Shown: positions 1 through 8,972, counted from the first letter of the stretch. The stretch is 64,000 nt of DNA from Nocardioides sp. BP30 (GCF_029873215.1 NZ_CP123620.1:2976001-3040000); one strand, 5' to 3'. Notes: generated by a model not told the origin, from the sequence alone. Translations and numbers: made by a program.

Positions 1-74
1 GCCTTTCCGCTCGACTTGCATGTGTTAAGCACGCCGCCAGCGTTCGTCCTGAGCCAGGATCAAACTCTCCGTAG
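1..74 (-). rRNA. rrs: 16S ribosomal RNA, 5' end only
   Basis: Read on the minus strand, this is the universal 16S start: GAGAGTTTGATCCTGGCTCA, then the conserved GACGAACGCTGGCGGCGTGC block and the ACACATGCAAGTCGAGCGG block. Only about the first 74 bases are inside the window and the rest lies to the left of base 1. The mature 5' end near base 74 is estimated by comparison with the usual TTTGATC start and is uncertain by a few bases. The gene is transcribed away from tyrS. Confidence 0.97.
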
Positions 75-220
75 AAAAACAAAACCCAACCAACCCCAAA
101 AGGACCAGCTGAGAAGAAGAGATGCCTGAACAAGAGAACCTGACATATTGCCAGAATTCATTGTCAAAACCATCACCCAAAAGGTGACAGGGCATAACAA
201 ACTAATTCGTCGACTATGAC

Positions 221-239
221 ACACTGTTGAGTTCTCAAG
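221..239 (-). promoter_or_regulatory. rRNA leader antitermination-type element
   Basis: On the minus strand the leader carries CTTGAGAACTCAACAGTGT, about 150 bases upstream of the 16S 5' end. The TTGAGAACTCAA core is a short palindrome of the kind seen in actinobacterial rRNA leaders and thought to be involved in antitermination or processing. The surrounding leader (75-240) is AT-richer than any other part of the window, as is usual for rRNA leaders. Assignment is by resemblance only. Confidence 0.5.
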
Positions 240-299
240 AATCACACGCGCACCGCGGATCAACACCCTGACGAGCATCTCCCCTACGGGGCTTGCACT

Positions 300-429
300 A
301 TCTTACCCGGCGTCTTACCGCCTGGCAGTACCTTACCGGAGACTTTCACTTCCCGCAATTTCGCGTTCCGCGCTTTTCGTTTCCGCCGCAGTGATAACCA
401 CTTTAGCCGAAACCAACCGCGTCCCGCAA
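300..429 (-). promoter_or_regulatory. three tandem rRNA promoter candidates
   Basis: On the minus strand three -35/-10 pairs are stacked upstream of 16S. P1: TTGCGG (424-429), 18-base spacer, TAAAGT (400-405). P2: TTGCGG (353-358), 17-base spacer, TAAGGT (330-335). P3: CTGCCA (323-328), 17-base spacer, TAAGAT (300-305). P1 and P2 share the block CCCGCAATTTCGCG around their -35 boxes, 72 bases apart, which suggests promoter duplication. Multiple promoters are typical of single or low-copy actinobacterial rRNA operons. The remaining bases of the 75-656 stretch hold no gene that I can see. Confidence 0.55.
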
Positions 430-656
430 TTTCGCGATAACCGCTCAGTCTCCACACCCGTATCCCGCACCCCAGCACCGGATCTCGGCTCCTGTCCGGA
501 GACACGAGCACCCACCCGGTGAGGGAGGTACGAAGCAGGCGGCCATCCCGGGGCCGGAAGCCCGACCCGGAACCGGATCTTGCTCCCCGCCGCTCCCTGG
601 CGACTCGGAGAACAGTACGCACTCCGGGTCGCCACCACAAATCGGCGTCGATGCCG

Positions 657-1943
657 TCAGTGCACCTCGACGCCCGCGAACCGCTTCTTGCCGCGACGCA
701 GCACGAGCCAGGTGCCCTCGACCAGCTCGCGCTCCTCGACGACCGCCTCGGGGTCCTCGACGCGCACGTTGTTGACGTAGGCGCCCCCCTCGCCGATGGT
801 TCGGCGCGCCTCTCCCCTGCTCGTGGCAAGACCCGCAGCCAGGAGCAGGTCGACGACGCCGAGACCGTCCGCCCGGTCGACGCGCACGGTGCCGGCCTCG
901 CGCAGTGCGGCGGCCAGGGTCGCACCGGAGAGCGCTGTCAGGTCGCCACCGCCGAAGAGGGCCGCCGCGGCAGCCTTGGCCTGCTCGGTCTCCTGGGCGC
1001 CGTGCACCAGCGTCGTCATGTGGTCGGCGAGCGCCTTCTGCCCGGCGCGCAGGAACGGCTTCTCGACCGTCTGCCGCTCCAGCTCCTCGATCTCCTCGCG
1101 GGAGAGGAAGGTGAAGATGCGCAGCAGCTCGCCGACCTTCTCGTCCTCGACGTTGAGCCAGAACTGGTGGAACGCGTACGGCGACATCATCTCCGGGTCG
1201 AGCCAGAGCGCCCCACCCTCGGACTTCCCGTACTTGGTGCCGTCGGACTTCGTCACCAGGGGCGTGGTGAACGCATGCACCGTCGCGCCCTCCGCGCGCC
1301 GGATGAGCTCGACGCCGCCGGTGATGTTGCCCCACTGGTCCGAGCCGCCGAACTGCAGCGTCACGCCGTGGTCGCGGAACAGGTTGAGGTAATCCATCGA
1401 CTGCAGCAGCACGTAGGAGAACTCGGTGTAGGAGATGCCGCTCTCCAGCCGCCGGCGCACGGTGTCGCGCGCGAGCATCCGGTTGACCGGGAAGTGCTTG
1501 CCGATGTCGCGCAGGAAGTCGATGACCGACAGCGACGCCGTCCAGTCGTAGTTGTTCACCATGGTCGCGCCGTTGGCACCCTCGAAGCCGGGGTCGCCCG
1601 CGAAGGAGAGGAACGGCTCGATCTGGCGGCGTACGCGCTCCACCCACTCCTTGACGGTGTCCAGGGAGTTCAGGACACGCTCGCCGGAGTCCTTCGGGTC
1701 ACCGATCATGCCCGTCGCGCCGCCGACCAGCGCGTACGGCGTGTGCCCGGCGCGCTGCAGGCGCATCGCCGTGACGATCTGGAGGAGGTTGCCCATGTGG
1801 AGGCTGGGCGCCGTCGGGTCGAAGCCGATGTAGAACCTCACGCTCCCGACGGTCAGCGCCTCGCGCAGCGCATCGCGGTCCGTCGAGTCGGCGACGAGGC
1901 CTCGCCACTCGAGGTCGTCGAGGAGGGTGGGATCGATGGACAC
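657..1943 (-). CDS. tyrS: tyrosyl-tRNA synthetase
   Basis: Charges tRNA-Tyr with tyrosine in the cytoplasm. The 428-residue length is normal for bacterial TyrRS. The class I signature appears as HMGN at residues 49-52, after FDPTAPSL. The second signature is KYGKS at 237-241. GSDQWGNITGG just before it is typical of the tyrosine pocket. The last 70 or so residues form an S4-like RNA-binding domain (around residues 370-428). The start is GTG at 1943 with AAAGG about 8 bases upstream. It sits between the divergent kinase gene and the rRNA operon, transcribed in the same direction as the rRNA, and the rRNA promoters lie just beyond its stop. Confidence 0.96.
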   Translation of the reverse strand: MSIDPTLLDDLEWRGLVADSTDRDALREALTVGSVRFYIGFDPTAPSLHMGNLLQIVTAMRLQRAGHTPYALVGGATGMIGDPKDSGERVLNSLDTVKEWVERVRRQIEPFLSFAGDPGFEGANGATMVNNYDWTASLSVIDFLRDIGKHFPVNRMLARDTVRRRLESGISYTEFSYVLLQSMDYLNLFRDHGVTLQFGGSDQWGNITGGVELIRRAEGATVHAFTTPLVTKSDGTKYGKSEGGALWLDPEMMSPYAFHQFWLNVEDEKVGELLRIFTFLSREEIEELERQTVEKPFLRAGQKALADHMTTLVHGAQETEQAKAAAAALFGGGDLTALSGATLAAALREAGTVRVDRADGLGVVDLLLAAGLATSRGEARRTIGEGGAYVNNVRVEDPEAVVEERELVEGTWLVLRRGKKRFAGVEVH

Positions 1944-2085
1944 GACAGGCCTTTCTCACGGGTGGACCGGGCGCACCCGGCCGGAGCTTCACCCCAAGCG
2001 TGCCGCATCGGAGGCGTCCGCGCCCATTCGGTTCCGCGGCTCGGGCATGCCTGTCGATCTGGCCCGGCGTCCTAGAGTCGGCAGG

Positions 2086-3576
2086 GTGATCGCAGGCAGA
2101 TACGCGCTCGGGCGCGAGCTCGGCCGGGGCGGGATGGGGGCCGTCTGGCTCGGCACCGACGAGGTGCTGGGCCGTCCCGTCGCGCTCAAGCGCCTCGCTC
2201 CCGCGCACAGCCCGTCCCGAGCCAGGGCCGAGCGCGAGGCGAGGCTCGCGGCCCGGCTCAGCCACCCCCACGTCGTCGCCGTCTACGACCTCGTCACCGA
2301 GGCCGAGGACCAGTGGCTGGTGATGGAGTACGTCGAGGGCAGCACGCTGGCTGCCCACGTGACCGCCGAGGGTCCGCTCTCCCCTGACGCCGCGGCGCCG
2401 CTGCTGCGCCAGATCGCCGATGCGCTGGCCGCCGCACATGCGGCCGGCATCGTGCACCGTGACGTGAAGCCGTCGAACATCCTGCTCGACGCCGTCGGCG
2501 AGGCGAAGCTGACCGACTTCGGCATCGCACGCAGCGACGACCTCGACGCCACCCTGACCCAGACGGGCTTCCTGACCGGCTCCCCCGCCTACCTGGCACC
2601 GGAGGTGGCGGCCGGTGCCCCCGCCGGACCGGCGAGCGACGTCTGGTCCCTCGGCGCGACAGCCTTCCACGCCTTGACCGGCCGGCCGCCGTACGAGGTC
2701 GGCGAGAACGTCATGGGCACGCTCTACCGGATCGTGCACGAGCAGCCGCCACGTACCGAGGCCGCGGGCTGGCTCGCTCCCCTCGTGGAGGGCACGATGA
2801 CACAGGACCCCGCTCGGCGCTGGTCGCTGGCGCAGGTGCAGGAGTTCCTCGCCGGTCGGCGCGTGCCGGCCGCGGCGACCCGCACGCTCCCGACCCTCGC
2901 CGCCGTCGCTCCCACCACCCCGCCTCCCGGTCCGCCACCCGGCGCCGCCCCGCCGGGATCGCCGGCTCCGGTCCCACCCACGCCAGCCGCCCCTGCGGCC
3001 GCCGCCACCGCTCGTCTCGCGGGTGCGCCGACCCGCGCTCGCGTCGCCCACGCCCGGGCACGCGCCGTTCCCGGACGACGCCACCCCGGCGCCCCTCGCC
3101 GGCCGAGCCGGCTCTGGGCCTCGATCGCCGGCGGCGCCGTCGCGATCGCGCTCCTGGTGGCACTCGTGGCGGTCCACCCGTGGAGCCGCAGCGGCCCCAC
3201 GGCGTCTCCTCGGACCGGCCCGAGTCCCTCGTCGGACCCCTCGACCAGCGCGTCGGTCGCCCCGGCGGGGCCGACGGCCGATGGGGTCCGCGCGTTCGTG
3301 TCCACCTACCTGGCCACGGCGAGCAGCGACCCGGCGAAGGGGTTCGCGATGCTGACTCCGGCGTACCAGCGGGCCAGCGGTGGCCTGAAGGGCTATGAGC
3401 GGTTCTGGGGCAACGTCCGCAAGGTGCAGAGCGTCGGGGAGGTGGTGCCCTCGCTCGACCCGCTCGGCGTCTCCTACCGCTACACCTACGTCCTGCGCGG
3501 TGCCGGCAAGCGCACCGAGGACGTCCATCTCCGGCTGGCCTACACCGACGGGCAGTACCTGATCTCCGCCGGTTGA
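2086..3576 (+). CDS. membrane Ser/Thr protein kinase (PknB/Hanks type)
   Basis: Transmembrane eukaryotic-like kinase that would phosphorylate cytoplasmic proteins in response to an external cue. Counting from GTG at 2086 (496 residues): Gly-rich loop GRGGMG at 14-19, ATP lysine at 35 (ALK), catalytic HRDVKPSN at 124-131, DFG at 144-146, APE at 171-173. A Pro/Ala-rich juxtamembrane linker (about 270-340) leads to one membrane segment (343-364), then about 130 extracellular residues that begin Ser/Thr/Pro-rich and end in a small NTF2-like-looking domain. There are no PASTA repeats. The start is uncertain: TAGAGT lies just before GTG 2086 and could be a -10 box for a leaderless transcript; ATG 2047 is the alternative. 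Divergent from tyrS. Confidence 0.9.
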   Translation: MIAGRYALGRELGRGGMGAVWLGTDEVLGRPVALKRLAPAHSPSRARAEREARLAARLSHPHVVAVYDLVTEAEDQWLVMEYVEGSTLAAHVTAEGPLSPDAAAPLLRQIADALAAAHAAGIVHRDVKPSNILLDAVGEAKLTDFGIARSDDLDATLTQTGFLTGSPAYLAPEVAAGAPAGPASDVWSLGATAFHALTGRPPYEVGENVMGTLYRIVHEQPPRTEAAGWLAPLVEGTMTQDPARRWSLAQVQEFLAGRRVPAAATRTLPTLAAVAPTTPPPGPPPGAAPPGSPAPVPPTPAAPAAAATARLAGAPTRARVAHARARAVPGRRHPGAPRRPSRLWASIAGGAVAIALLVALVAVHPWSRSGPTASPRTGPSPSSDPSTSASVAPAGPTADGVRAFVSTYLATASSDPAKGFAMLTPAYQRASGGLKGYERFWGNVRKVQSVGEVVPSLDPLGVSYRYTYVLRGAGKRTEDVHLRLAYTDGQYLISAG

Positions 3577-3669
3577 GCCGTGCGCCGACCGCGTCGGGGC
3601 TGCTGTCCCGACCCTGGTCGCGTTGGTGCTGTCTCGGCACGGCAGGTCCTCGCCCGGTAGGGTCCCGGC

Positions 3670-3743
3670 GGGCCGTTAGCTCAGTCGGTTAGAGCAGAGG
3701 ACTCATAATCCTTGGGTCGCGGGTTCGAGCCCCGCACGGCCTA
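3670..3743 (+). tRNA. tRNA with CAT anticodon, probably tRNA-Ile2 (lysidine type), else elongator Met
   Basis: A full cloverleaf can be folded: acceptor GGGCCGT/ACGGCCT (7 bp, first pair G-U), D arm GCTC/GAGC, anticodon stem GAGGA/TCCTT with loop CTCATAA, T arm GCGGG/CCCGC with loop TTCGAGC, discriminator A, no encoded CCA. The loop contains CAT. The body (TTAGCTCAGT, then TTAGAGCAGA) resembles bacterial Ile2 tRNAs, whose C34 is modified to lysidine, more than elongator Met, but I cannot separate the two with certainty. It is not initiator Met because its first pair can form. Confidence 0.9.
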
Positions 3744-3793
3744 CGCCTCTGACCTGCACCGGGATCGGTCCCGGTGCAGGTCGACGAGAGGCG
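3744..3793. terminator. very stable hairpin after the tRNA, bidirectional terminator candidate
   Basis: A perfect 14-bp stem (GACCTGCACCGGGA at 3751-3764 with its complement at 3769-3782) closes a TCGG tetraloop. It is extended by an outer 7-bp stem (CGCCTCT 3744-3750 with AGAGGCG 3787-3793) across a 4-base bulge. It starts one base after the tRNA discriminator and lies between the tRNA and the convergent uxuA gene, so it could stop transcription from both sides. There is no T tract. Confidence 0.7.
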
Positions 3794-3825
3794 CGGGAGC
3801 AACGCGGGAGCAACGGGGGAGCAAC
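3793..3825. repeat. three tandem copies of an 11-bp unit
   Basis: GCGGGAGCAAC is repeated at 3793-3803, 3804-3814 and 3815-3825; the last copy begins GGGGG instead of GCGGG. It directly abuts the hairpin that follows the CAT tRNA. It has no coding role that I can see. Short repeats next to a tRNA 3' end can be relics of integration events, but no integrase gene or second tRNA fragment is nearby. Confidence 0.75.
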
Positions 3826-3853
3826 GGCCCCTCGTCATGCTCGCCACCCGCCG

Positions 3854-4975
3854 TCAGCTCCGGCAGGCGTCCCAGACCCCGAGCAGATACTGGATGCCGA
3901 GCGCGCGGTCGTAGAGGCCGTAGCCGGGACGAAGACCCGCTCGCTTGGTGGTGTTCTCGTCCCACAGGTGGCGGCCGTGGTCGGGGCGGATGTAGCCGGC
4001 GAATCCGGCCTCGGCGTAGGCCCGCATGATGCCGACGGTGTCCACCGATCCTTCGCACGCCCGGTGCGCGACCTCCGAGAAGTCGCCGTTCGGCAGGTGC
4101 TTGATGTTGCGCACGTGCGAGAAGTGGATGCGGTCCATGAACGTGCGCACCGCATCCACCGCATCGGCCTCCGGATGGGAGGAGAACGATCCCACGCAGA
4201 GCGTCAGGCCGTGGTGGCGCGAGTCGTTGAGCGACAGCACCCGGGCGAGGTCCTGCTTGCGCGAGACCACCCGCGGCCACCCGAAGACGTCGAACGCCGG
4301 ATCGTCGGGATGCACGCCGAGGGCCACGTCGTACTCCTCGCAGGTGGGGATGACCGCGTCGAGAAAGTACCGGTAGTTGCGGTACATGTCCTCGTGGGTG
4401 ACGCCGACGTACGCCGCGCTCAGCTCCCGGAACGAGGCGAGCCGCTCGGGCTCCCAGCCGGGCAGGGTCAGGCCATGGGTGTTGGCCTGGACGTCGGCGA
4501 TCAGCCGCTCCGGATCCAGGGCGTCGACCACCGCCCGCTCGAAGTAGAGCGCGGTGGACCCGTCCGGCAGCGGGTGGAACATGTCGGTGCGCAGCCAGTC
4601 GAAGACCGGCATGAAGTTGTAGCAGACGACCTTCACGCCCGCCCGGCCCAGCCGCTCGATGGCGGTGATGTAGTGGTGGATGGCCTCGTCGCGGGACAGG
4701 CCCAGCACGTCGCGGCCGAGCTTGATGGACTCGTGCACGTTGAGCGACTCCACCACCTCCGCGTCCAACGTCTTGGTGACCCCCCGCGCGGCGTCCTCGG
4801 GTGTGATCGAGGTGATCCTCGCGACCTCGGCATCGATCTCGGCCTGGGTCCACTCCTCCCCGGCGGCCTTGTGGTGCAGCGACCACACGACCGTCTCGAC
4901 GCCGGGGATCTGCCGGATGTCGTTGAGTGAAACCTGGTCGTTGCCCTCGCCGTACCAGCGGAAGCTCATCTTCAT
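3854..4975 (-). CDS. uxuA: mannonate dehydratase
   Basis: Dehydrates D-mannonate to 2-keto-3-deoxygluconate, the third step of glucuronate breakdown. 373 residues, close to the family norm. The N-terminus MSFRWYGEGNDQVSL and the block VVCYNFMPVFDWLRTD are hallmarks of UxuA, as are GVHPDDP and the late metal-binding segment HFSHVRNI. The start ATG at 4975 overlaps the stop of the upstream reductase gene as ATGA, so the two are translationally coupled. It is the last gene of the glucuronate operon and faces the tRNA hairpin. Confidence 0.94.
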   Translation of the reverse strand: MKMSFRWYGEGNDQVSLNDIRQIPGVETVVWSLHHKAAGEEWTQAEIDAEVARITSITPEDAARGVTKTLDAEVVESLNVHESIKLGRDVLGLSRDEAIHHYITAIERLGRAGVKVVCYNFMPVFDWLRTDMFHPLPDGSTALYFERAVVDALDPERLIADVQANTHGLTLPGWEPERLASFRELSAAYVGVTHEDMYRNYRYFLDAVIPTCEEYDVALGVHPDDPAFDVFGWPRVVSRKQDLARVLSLNDSRHHGLTLCVGSFSSHPEADAVDAVRTFMDRIHFSHVRNIKHLPNGDFSEVAHRACEGSVDTVGIMRAYAEAGFAGYIRPDHGRHLWDENTTKRAGLRPGYGLYDRALGIQYLLGVWDACRS

Positions 4976-6420
4976 GAAGCGGATCCTCTCCTCACGGTCA
5001 GCAGCGCCCGGAGATGGGCGGTCAAGGCGTCGCGGAAGCGGCCCACCTCGCGCAGGTCGGCGCCGAAGACCTCCTCCACGCCGAGGAGGGCGTCGACGAT
5101 GCCGGCAGCGTCGTCCCGATCGCCCACGGCGGTGAGCAGCCGCTCCGCGAGCGGGTCCTCGAGCACGAAGGCGCCGCCGTCGCGGCAGCGGGCCACGTAG
5201 GCCATCCACGCCGCCACGATCAGTGCTCCACCCTCGGGAGTGGCGCCGGCGTCGAGCCGGGCGCGCACCGTCGGCAGTACCCGCAGCGGCAGCTTCTGCG
5301 AACCGTCCATCGCCACCTGCGCGGTCCGGTGCCGGAGGGCCGGATTCGCGAACCGGTCGAGCACCTGCCCGCCGTACGCGAGCACGTCGAGACCGTCGGC
5401 CGCCAGCGTCGGCGCCACATCCTCGCGGATGAAGCCCTCCGCCCAGCCGCGCAGTTCCTCGTCCGCGACGGCCTCGGCGATGGTGGCGTGGCCGCGCAGC
5501 GCACCCAGGTAGGCGAGCAGGGAGTGGGTGGCGTTCAGGGTGCGCAGCTTGAGCCGCTCGTACGGCGCGACGTCGTCGACCAGCTCCGCGCCCGCCAGCT
5601 CCCAGGCCGGTCGCCGTGCCGCGAAGTCGTCCTCGATCACCCACTGCCGGAACGGCTCGGCCACCACGACGCCGTGGTCCGTCACGCCCAGACGCTGCGC
5701 GACCAGCGCCCGGTCCGGCGCCGAGGTGGCCGGCACGATCCGGTCCACCATCGAGCTCGGGAACGCGACGTGCTCCTCGACCCAGCCGCCGATCGCCTCC
5801 CCCTCGCCGTCGGGGAGCGCGGCGCAGAACTCGCGCACGAGCCGCCTCAGCACCCCTCCGTTGCCGGCGAGGTTGTCGCAGGAGAGCACGCTCAGCGGGC
5901 CGGCGTCGCCGCGGGCCCGGGCCTGCAACCCGCGGACGAGCTGCCCGACGGCGGTGCTGCTCGCCCCCGAGAGGTCCGCCGCGACGGCGGGGTCCGCAAG
6001 GTCCAGGCCACCGTCGGCCCTCCGCCGATAGCCCTTCTCGGTGACCGTCAGCGTCACCACGCTGACGCCCGGGTCGGCGATCGCCGAGCGCGTCTGGGCG
6101 GGACTCTCGGCCGCGAACAGCACGTCGGCGACCTGGCCGACGACGCGGACCCGGTCGTCCCCGCCGCGCTCCAGCACCGAGTAGAGGAAGTCCTGCGGCA
6201 CGAGCTGGTCCAGCACGGTGGCCGAGCGCTGGGTGATCCCGCAGATCCCCCAGTCGTCCTCCCCCGCCGCGAGCGCGGCGTCCTCGGTGAACACGGCCTG
6301 GTGGGCGCGGTGGAAGGCGCCGATGCCCAGGTGTACGACGCCGACCCGGCGGGGGCGGTCGACAGGCACCCGCACTCCAGCACCGCCGCGCGGCAGGGTC
6401 CGCAGAGACAGCCGGCTCAT
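4972..6420 (-). CDS. uxuB: fructuronate reductase (mannitol dehydrogenase family)
   Basis: NAD-dependent reductase that would convert D-fructuronate to D-mannonate. 482 residues. The N-terminal Rossmann part contains VVHLGIGAFHRAHQA; the C-terminal domain carries the family signature KLRTLNATHS (conserved Lys, Asn and His of the mannitol/fructuronate/tagaturonate reductases). Homology alone cannot separate mannitol dehydrogenase from fructuronate reductase. The neighbours uxaC, kdgK and uxuA favour fructuronate reductase. It starts at ATG 6420, overlapping the kdgK stop by four bases. Confidence 0.88.
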   Translation of the reverse strand: MSRLSLRTLPRGGAGVRVPVDRPRRVGVVHLGIGAFHRAHQAVFTEDAALAAGEDDWGICGITQRSATVLDQLVPQDFLYSVLERGGDDRVRVVGQVADVLFAAESPAQTRSAIADPGVSVVTLTVTEKGYRRRADGGLDLADPAVAADLSGASSTAVGQLVRGLQARARGDAGPLSVLSCDNLAGNGGVLRRLVREFCAALPDGEGEAIGGWVEEHVAFPSSMVDRIVPATSAPDRALVAQRLGVTDHGVVVAEPFRQWVIEDDFAARRPAWELAGAELVDDVAPYERLKLRTLNATHSLLAYLGALRGHATIAEAVADEELRGWAEGFIREDVAPTLAADGLDVLAYGGQVLDRFANPALRHRTAQVAMDGSQKLPLRVLPTVRARLDAGATPEGGALIVAAWMAYVARCRDGGAFVLEDPLAERLLTAVGDRDDAAGIVDALLGVEEVFGADLREVGRFRDALTAHLRALLTVRRGSAS

Positions 6421-7409
6421 GAGACAGCCTCGGGGTGGTGCGTCTCGAGCGCCGCCCGGGTCTGCGCCAGGGTGGGGATGAAGCCGGTGCCGCCCTGTCC
6501 CTGCACCGACAGCGCAGCCGCCGCGCCGGCCAACCGGGCCGCCGTCTCCAGGTCGTCGCCGAGAGCGAGCCGGCCCGCGAGCGTGCCGCCGAAGCAATCC
6601 CCGGCCCCGGTCTGGTCGACCACCGCCGGTGCCGGCGTCGGTGGTACGTGTCGCGTGCCCCGCTCGGCGTCCCACAGCTGCGCCCCGTCGGCCCCGCAGG
6701 TCATCACGATGCTCCTCGCTCCGAGACGACCCAGCGCGGCGAGTGCCCCCACCATCGGTGTGTCAGCCGCCTCGGCACCCGCACCCGTCAGGTCCAGCAG
6801 CTGCTGCGTCTCCGTGGGCCACGACGGCACGATCACCTCGGCGAGCGGCGCCAGCTCCCGCAGCATCGCCGCGGCGGCGGTCCGATCCGTCAGGCGCGGC
6901 CGGAAGTTCGGGTCGTAGACGAAGCGCCGGGCCAGCCGTGCGGCGTGCCGGACGGCATCGGCGGCGCTGGTCGAGACGGCGCAGGTGATGCCGCTGGCCA
7001 GCACCACCCCTGCCTGCTGCAGCAGGGCGTCGTCGAGGTCGGCCACGGACAGCTGCGAGCCGAGGCTGCCCGTGCGCACATAGGTGAACTCGCGGCGGCC
7101 CTCGGGGTCCGCGTGGGAGAGGTACAGGCCGTGCTGACCCTCGCTCCGCACGATCCATCCGGTGTCGATGCCGAGCGCCCCGGCGCGCGCCACCAGCGCG
7201 TCTCCCAGCTCGTCGCTCGGGACCTTGGCGATCAAGGCGGTGCGAGCCCCCGCCGCCGCGGCTGCCGCGGCGGCGTTCAGGGCGTCACCGGAGAAACCGA
7301 GCCGTGTGGCCGCTCCATCGACGAGCGGTCCGGTCGAGGAGACCTCGACGAGCACCTCGCCGAGCACGACCACGTCGATGCTCAGCCGGTCGCGGTCGGG
7401 GTCAGGCAC
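6417..7409 (-). CDS. kdgK: 2-keto-3-deoxygluconate kinase (PfkB family)
   Basis: Phosphorylates 2-keto-3-deoxygluconate to KDPG, the fourth step of the pathway. 330 residues from GTG 7409. It has the PfkB layout: substrate-binding N-terminal part with GFSGDALNAA, and the C-terminal signature DQTGAGDCFGGTLAGRL holding the catalytic Asp and anion-hole glycines. The start overlaps the uxaC stop by 8 bases, consistent with coupling. The exact sugar is inferred from the operon. A KDPG aldolase gene, needed to finish the pathway, is not in this window. Confidence 0.88.
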   Translation of the reverse strand: MPDPDRDRLSIDVVVLGEVLVEVSSTGPLVDGAATRLGFSGDALNAAAAAAAAGARTALIAKVPSDELGDALVARAGALGIDTGWIVRSEGQHGLYLSHADPEGRREFTYVRTGSLGSQLSVADLDDALLQQAGVVLASGITCAVSTSAADAVRHAARLARRFVYDPNFRPRLTDRTAAAAMLRELAPLAEVIVPSWPTETQQLLDLTGAGAEAADTPMVGALAALGRLGARSIVMTCGADGAQLWDAERGTRHVPPTPAPAVVDQTGAGDCFGGTLAGRLALGDDLETAARLAGAAAALSVQGQGGTGFIPTLAQTRAALETHHPEAVS

Positions 7410-8853
7410 TGCTCGCTCCTCGGGGAAGGGTCGGGTAGACGGCTCGGGGCAGGTCGTGGGCGAGCGCCACAGCCGTCTCGACGGCCTCGTCGAGCTCGAG
7501 ACGGTGCTCGGCGACCAGCCGGGCCAGGTGGCCCGCGTCCATCCGGCGGGCGAGGTCGTGGCGCGCCGGGATCGATAGGAAGGCACGCGTGTCGTCGACG
7601 AACCCCGCGGTGTTGAAGAAGCCTGCGGTGTCCACCGCCGCCTCCCGGAACCGGCGCATCCCGTCCGGGCTGTCGAGGAACCACCACGGCGCGCCGAGCC
7701 GCACCGCCGGGTAGACACCCGCCAGCGGGGCGAGCTCGCGGCTGTAGGTCGTCTCGTCGACGGTGAAGAGCACCAGCGTGAAGTCCGGGTGGTGCCCGAA
7801 GGCGTTGAGCAGCGGTCGCAGGCTTCGGGTGAACTCGGTGCTGACCGGGATGTCGTAGCCGATGTCGCTCCCCCACGACTCCTGCGTCCGCGGGTCGTGG
7901 TCTCGCAGCACCCCTGGGTGCAGCTGCATGACCAGCCCGTCGTGGGTCGACATCCGGGCCATCTCGAACAGCATGTGGGCCGCGAACGCGTCCGCCTGGG
8001 GTGCGGTGACCTCCCCGCGCAGGGCCGCGGCGAAGATCCGCTCGGCCTCGGAGCCGTCCAGCGGCGTGGTGTCGGCGCTGGCGTGGCCGTGGTCGGTGGC
8101 GCGCGCGCCCGCCTCGACGAACGCCCACCGGCGCTGCTCCAGGGCGGCGACGAAGTCCGCGTATCCGCCGATCTCGCTGCCCGTCCGCTGGCCGAGGAGC
8201 GCCAGACTGTCAGCCCAGTCCGTGCGGTCCAGGCGCAGCACTGCGTCGGGCCTGAACGTCGGCACGATCCGGTCGGTGTACCCGCGCTCGGCGAGTCGGT
8301 GGTGGCTGGACAGGTCCGCGTCCGCGGCGTCGGTCGTCGCCAGGACCTCGATACCCCACCGGTCCAGCAGCGCCAGGGGCAGGAAGTCGGGCTCGGCCAG
8401 TCGCGCGCTGATGTCGTCGAAGACCCGATCCGCGTTGTCGGCCGACAGCCGCCACTCCACCCCGAGCGTCTCGGCGAACACGTGCTCGAGCCAGAACCTC
8501 GTCGGTGTCCCCCGGAACAGGTGCCAGCGGGAGGCGAAGGCGCGCCAGACCTCGCGCGGGTCGACGGCCGCCGTCGTGCCGTCGGGCCGGTGCAGTCCGA
8601 GGGACTCCGGCGCCACGCCCTGGGACAGGAGCATTCGGACCAGGTAGTGGTCGGGGACGACGAGCAGCGAGGCCGGGTCGCCGAACGGCTGATCGGCCTC
8701 CAGGAGGGCGACCGGCACGTGACCGTGCATGGAGACGATCGGCAGATCCCGCGTGTGACCCAGGATCTCACGGGCGATGCCGCGCTCCACCGTCCCGCTC
8801 GGCAGGGCTCGGTCGGGGTGCAGCCCGGTACGGGTCGGCTGCGCGAGTGCCAC
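7402..8853 (-). CDS. uxaC: glucuronate isomerase
   Basis: Isomerises D-glucuronate to D-fructuronate, or galacturonate to tagaturonate; a metal-dependent enzyme of the amidohydrolase superfamily. 483 residues, normal for the family. Visible family blocks include SMHGHVP near residue 41 (HxH metal-type motif) and, later, LVLFTVDETTYSRELAPLAG and WWFLDSPDGMRRF. GTG start at 8853 with GAGGAGG about 7 bases upstream. First gene of the four-gene operon and divergent from the LacI-type regulator. Confidence 0.94.
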   Translation of the reverse strand: MALAQPTRTGLHPDRALPSGTVERGIAREILGHTRDLPIVSMHGHVPVALLEADQPFGDPASLLVVPDHYLVRMLLSQGVAPESLGLHRPDGTTAAVDPREVWRAFASRWHLFRGTPTRFWLEHVFAETLGVEWRLSADNADRVFDDISARLAEPDFLPLALLDRWGIEVLATTDAADADLSSHHRLAERGYTDRIVPTFRPDAVLRLDRTDWADSLALLGQRTGSEIGGYADFVAALEQRRWAFVEAGARATDHGHASADTTPLDGSEAERIFAAALRGEVTAPQADAFAAHMLFEMARMSTHDGLVMQLHPGVLRDHDPRTQESWGSDIGYDIPVSTEFTRSLRPLLNAFGHHPDFTLVLFTVDETTYSRELAPLAGVYPAVRLGAPWWFLDSPDGMRRFREAAVDTAGFFNTAGFVDDTRAFLSIPARHDLARRMDAGHLARLVAEHRLELDEAVETAVALAHDLPRAVYPTLPRGASSA

Positions 8854-8884
8854 GAGGTCGCCTCCTCGGCGTACGAACGTCGAA

Positions 8885-8900
8885 ATGAATGCGGTTTCAT
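8885..8900. promoter_or_regulatory. LacI-family operator candidate
   Basis: ATGAATGCGGTTTCAT is an imperfect palindrome, with ATGAA and TTCAT arms around a central CG. Half-sites around a central CpG are the usual form of LacI-family operators. It lies between the divergent uxaC (start 8853) and regulator (start 8973), so it could control both directions. It is the only such palindrome I found in the gap. Confidence 0.55.
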
Positions 8901-8972
8901 CCGCCTTCAGGGCATACTACGACGACGCAGCGCGGTGGGGGAATCGCGCTCACGGTCGGCCGGAGGCCCACG

